Shown here piece by piece: positions 62,128 to 64,000 of a stretch of 64,000 nucleotides of DNA (position 1 is its first letter; each line of letters opens with the position of its first letter). This DNA is from Pseudodesulfovibrio profundus (GTDB lineage Bacteria; Desulfobacterota; Desulfovibrionia; Desulfovibrionales; Desulfovibrionaceae), in assembly GCF_900217235.1 (NCBI RefSeq), contig NZ_LT907975.1, positions 806,001-870,000 of the forward strand, given 5' to 3'. The translations under genes and the position numbers were made by a program. Below the pieces are notes generated by a model. It was not told where the DNA came from, made no database searches, and saw nothing but the letters and a program-made list of their open reading frames with translations.

Positions 62128-63429
62128 ATGAGTCTTCTACTGTCTTCCAACACAACCAGAAAACGCCTTGTTGTACTGGGACTGGATGGATTGTCTCTGA
62201 AACTGGCCAAGCGATTGGGGAGGACGTTTCCCAATATTCATCGCATAGCCAGCAACGCAACGAGTGTTTTCGCAGAAATACCAGAGTTGTCCCCGGTCAA
62301 CTGGACTTCCTTTTTCACTGGGGAAGGCCCGGAGCGCCATGGGGTGTTTGGGTTTTCATCCATTGATCCTGCGACCTATGAATTATCAATAGCCGACAGA
62401 GACATTATCCAGTGCAAAACGATCTTTGATCATTTGGGTGATGCAGGCATCACTTCCCGGGTCGTTAATCTGCCCAACACCTATCCAGCTGCTCCGATGA
62501 AAGGAATGTTGGTTTCTGGGTTCGTATCCCATGATCTGGCAAAAGCCGCGTATCCTCCATTCCTTGCGGGTAAACTTGCCGACTTGGACTACAAACTGGA
62601 GGCGGACACCAACAGGGGAAGCTCCGACCTCACATTCCTGCTTAATGAGTTACGGGATACACTCCGATCACGGAAGCAGGCGCTGGATTTGTTGTGGCCA
62701 GACCTTTCATGGGATTTGTTCATCCATGTTTTCACGGAAACAGACAGACTGTTTCACTTTTTTATGGATGCTGTGCTTCATGATGATCATCCGCAGCACA
62801 TTCAATGCATAGCATTTCTGGCCCACTGGGATAATGCCATAGGCGACTTTCTCGATCGCTTCGAGCAGTTGCCCTCCCCCAAACGGTTGCTCGTACTGGC
62901 AGACCATGGCTTCACTGAGCTGAAGAGTGAAGTCTGCATCAATACATGGCTCAAGCATAATGGCTACCTTCAAACAGAAGGCACTCCGGCAAGTGAATGG
63001 GATGCACGAATAATCGCCCCAACCTCCCAGGCTTTCGCTCTTGATCCAGGCCGAATCTACATACATGATTCGCGGTTTGCCCGGGGAGGCGTATCAGATA
63101 ACGACAAGGCACAACTGATGGACTCCATTCGCGAAGGCCTGATGACCTTGACCTTAAATGGAGAGCGCGTCATGGAAGAGGTGCATACAGGGTGTACGCT
63201 TTACCCGGGATCAACATCACCTCAAACGCCTGACCTCATTTGCCAGACCAGACCCGGGTTTGATCTCAAGGCAAAGTTTGATAGATCAGAAATCTTCAGT
63301 CACCATGGGCGCACAGGAACGCACACTGTCCACGGAGCTGTTTTTTACGACTCAGAAGGATCGACTCCAGAACGAATGCGCGAAACAGGCAAAATCATTC
63401 TGAACCATTTCAACATATTGGAACAATAA
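62128..63429 (+). CDS. Alkaline phosphatase-superfamily protein (phosphodiesterase/nucleotide pyrophosphatase type)
   Basis: A 433-residue protein. Metal-site and nucleophile motifs are visible as VVLGLDGLSLKLAKRL, SPVNWTSFFTG, HVFTETDRLFHFF, VLADHGFTEL and IFSHHGRTGTH. This order matches type I phosphodiesterases/nucleotide pyrophosphatases. No signal peptide is seen, so it is probably cytoplasmic. It starts 5 nt after the DUF2156 gene; the three form a run with the MATE gene. Substrate is unknown. Confidence 0.87.
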   Translation: MSLLLSSNTTRKRLVVLGLDGLSLKLAKRLGRTFPNIHRIASNATSVFAEIPELSPVNWTSFFTGEGPERHGVFGFSSIDPATYELSIADRDIIQCKTIFDHLGDAGITSRVVNLPNTYPAAPMKGMLVSGFVSHDLAKAAYPPFLAGKLADLDYKLEADTNRGSSDLTFLLNELRDTLRSRKQALDLLWPDLSWDLFIHVFTETDRLFHFFMDAVLHDDHPQHIQCIAFLAHWDNAIGDFLDRFEQLPSPKRLLVLADHGFTELKSEVCINTWLKHNGYLQTEGTPASEWDARIIAPTSQAFALDPGRIYIHDSRFARGGVSDNDKAQLMDSIREGLMTLTLNGERVMEEVHTGCTLYPGSTSPQTPDLICQTRPGFDLKAKFDRSEIFSHHGRTGTHTVHGAVFYDSEGSTPERMRETGKIILNHFNILEQ

Positions 63430-63432
63430 TCC

Positions 63433-64000
63433 ATGCCTATAGATTTTGAGAACGAACTGAACGAAGCACAGCGTGAGGCAGTTCAGACAACAGAAGGACC
63501 GGTTCTGGTAATTGCCGGTGCAGGATCGGGTAAGACAAGGACAATCGTCTATAGATTGGCACACCTTGTTGAACAAGGAGTAGACCCTGCACAGATTCTG
63601 CTGCTCACCTTCACGCGAAAAGCTGCTCAGGAAATGCTCAATCGCGCTGAAACGATTCTTGGTCGTCCACTGACAGGAACAAGCGGTGGAACATTCCACT
63701 CGTTTGCCTACGCCACACTTCGACGAAATGCCGCCGACATCGGGTTCGAGAATGGCTTCACCCTCATGGATCGCGCCGACAGCGAGAACATTTGCAAGGA
63801 AGTCAAAGACAACCTGAAGCTTGGCAAGGGTGATCGCTCCTACCCCAAAAAAGGGACCCTTCTCGACATGATCACCAAATCGCGAAACAAGGAAGCCCCT
63901 ATTGAAGTGATCATGGAAAAAGAGGCGTACCACTTGAGCCCTTACCTTGATGACATGAACGAAATTGCGACAGGTTACGCCCATTTCAAAAAGCAGCATG
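63433..64000 (+). CDS. UvrD/Rep-family DNA helicase, N-terminal part (truncated by window edge)
   Basis: 189 codons visible of a protein usually of 650-750 residues. It begins MPIDFENELNEAQREAVQTT, followed by Walker A VIAGAGSGKTRTIVYRLAHL, motif Ia LLTFTRKAAQEM and the motif TFHSFAYATLRR. It is a 3'-5' superfamily I helicase of DNA repair or replication restart. It starts 3 nt after the preceding stop. Whether it is UvrD, PcrA or Rep cannot be decided from this part. Confidence 0.92.
   Translation, partial: MPIDFENELNEAQREAVQTTEGPVLVIAGAGSGKTRTIVYRLAHLVEQGVDPAQILLLTFTRKAAQEMLNRAETILGRPLTGTSGGTFHSFAYATLRRNAADIGFENGFTLMDRADSENICKEVKDNLKLGKGDRSYPKKGTLLDMITKSRNKEAPIEVIMEKEAYHLSPYLDDMNEIATGYAHFKKQH

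Overview
The window is bacterial chromosome of roughly balanced GC content and fits a Desulfovibrionaceae sulfate reducer (Desulfovibrio/Pseudodesulfovibrio type). Evidence is the abundance of Fe-S proteins, two small single-domain siroheme reductases of the kind known from Desulfovibrio, a TupA-like tungstate-binding protein, a ferredoxin-thioredoxin reductase catalytic subunit, and a deltaproteobacterial style of housekeeping gene order. Assignment below family is inference. No rRNA, tRNA or CRISPR array was seen. The left edge cuts ileS and the right edge cuts a UvrD/Rep-type helicase gene.

Layout. 1-5362 (+): ileS, lspA, a small membrane protein, a YbgF/CpoB-like lipoprotein, a NIL-domain ferredoxin, a PilZ protein and cheZ. 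5373-6687: IS3-family element, copy 1 (transposase on -). 6750-8081 (-): mgtE. 8242-11770 (+): NAD biosynthesis nadC-nadA-nadB. 11961-14795 (-): potassium uptake trkA-trkH. 14959-18807 (-): a compact five-gene redox operon (NapH-like membrane Fe-S protein, soluble Fe-S protein, cupin, two small siroheme reductases), divergent from a Crp/Fnr regulator at 18911-19585. 19644-32034 (-): TupA-like binding protein, rpsT, glyQ-glyS, recO, a RodZ-like protein, two SurA/PpiC-type proteins, mfd and cheW. 32343-32558 (+): small acidic protein. 32621-33935: IS copy 2 (transposase on +), inverted relative to copy 1.

33942-35279 (-): UDP-glucose dehydrogenase. 35467-41930 (+): pdxJ, acpS, nnr, a CBS protein, tsaE, lysC, cimA. 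42100-43929 (-): surE, gapA. 44070-45739 (+): YhaM-like HD nuclease and tmk, overlapping. 45822-48527 (+): polar amino-acid ABC transporter parts without an ATPase. 48635-49225 (+): glutaredoxin-like protein plus FTR catalytic subunit. 49393-52387 (-): a two-gene envelope lipoprotein operon (HtrA-like protease with a large unknown N-terminus, and a TraT-like lipoprotein). 52572-55338 (-): trmFO and an O-acetylhomoserine sulfhydrylase. 55415-57348 (+): oppD-oppF without permeases. 57469-59616 (+): HD protein and an ECF transporter module with a His-rich ATPase tail. 59835-63429 (+): MATE exporter, DUF2156 protein and phosphodiesterase-superfamily protein, then the partial helicase.

Most of the window is ordinary metabolism and envelope biology. 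The accessory signals that stand out are the two apparently identical inverted IS copies, each sitting 6-7 nt from the A/T tract of a GC-rich transcription terminator in the same relative orientation; the five-gene siroheme operon with its divergent regulator; and the protease/TraT lipoprotein pair.
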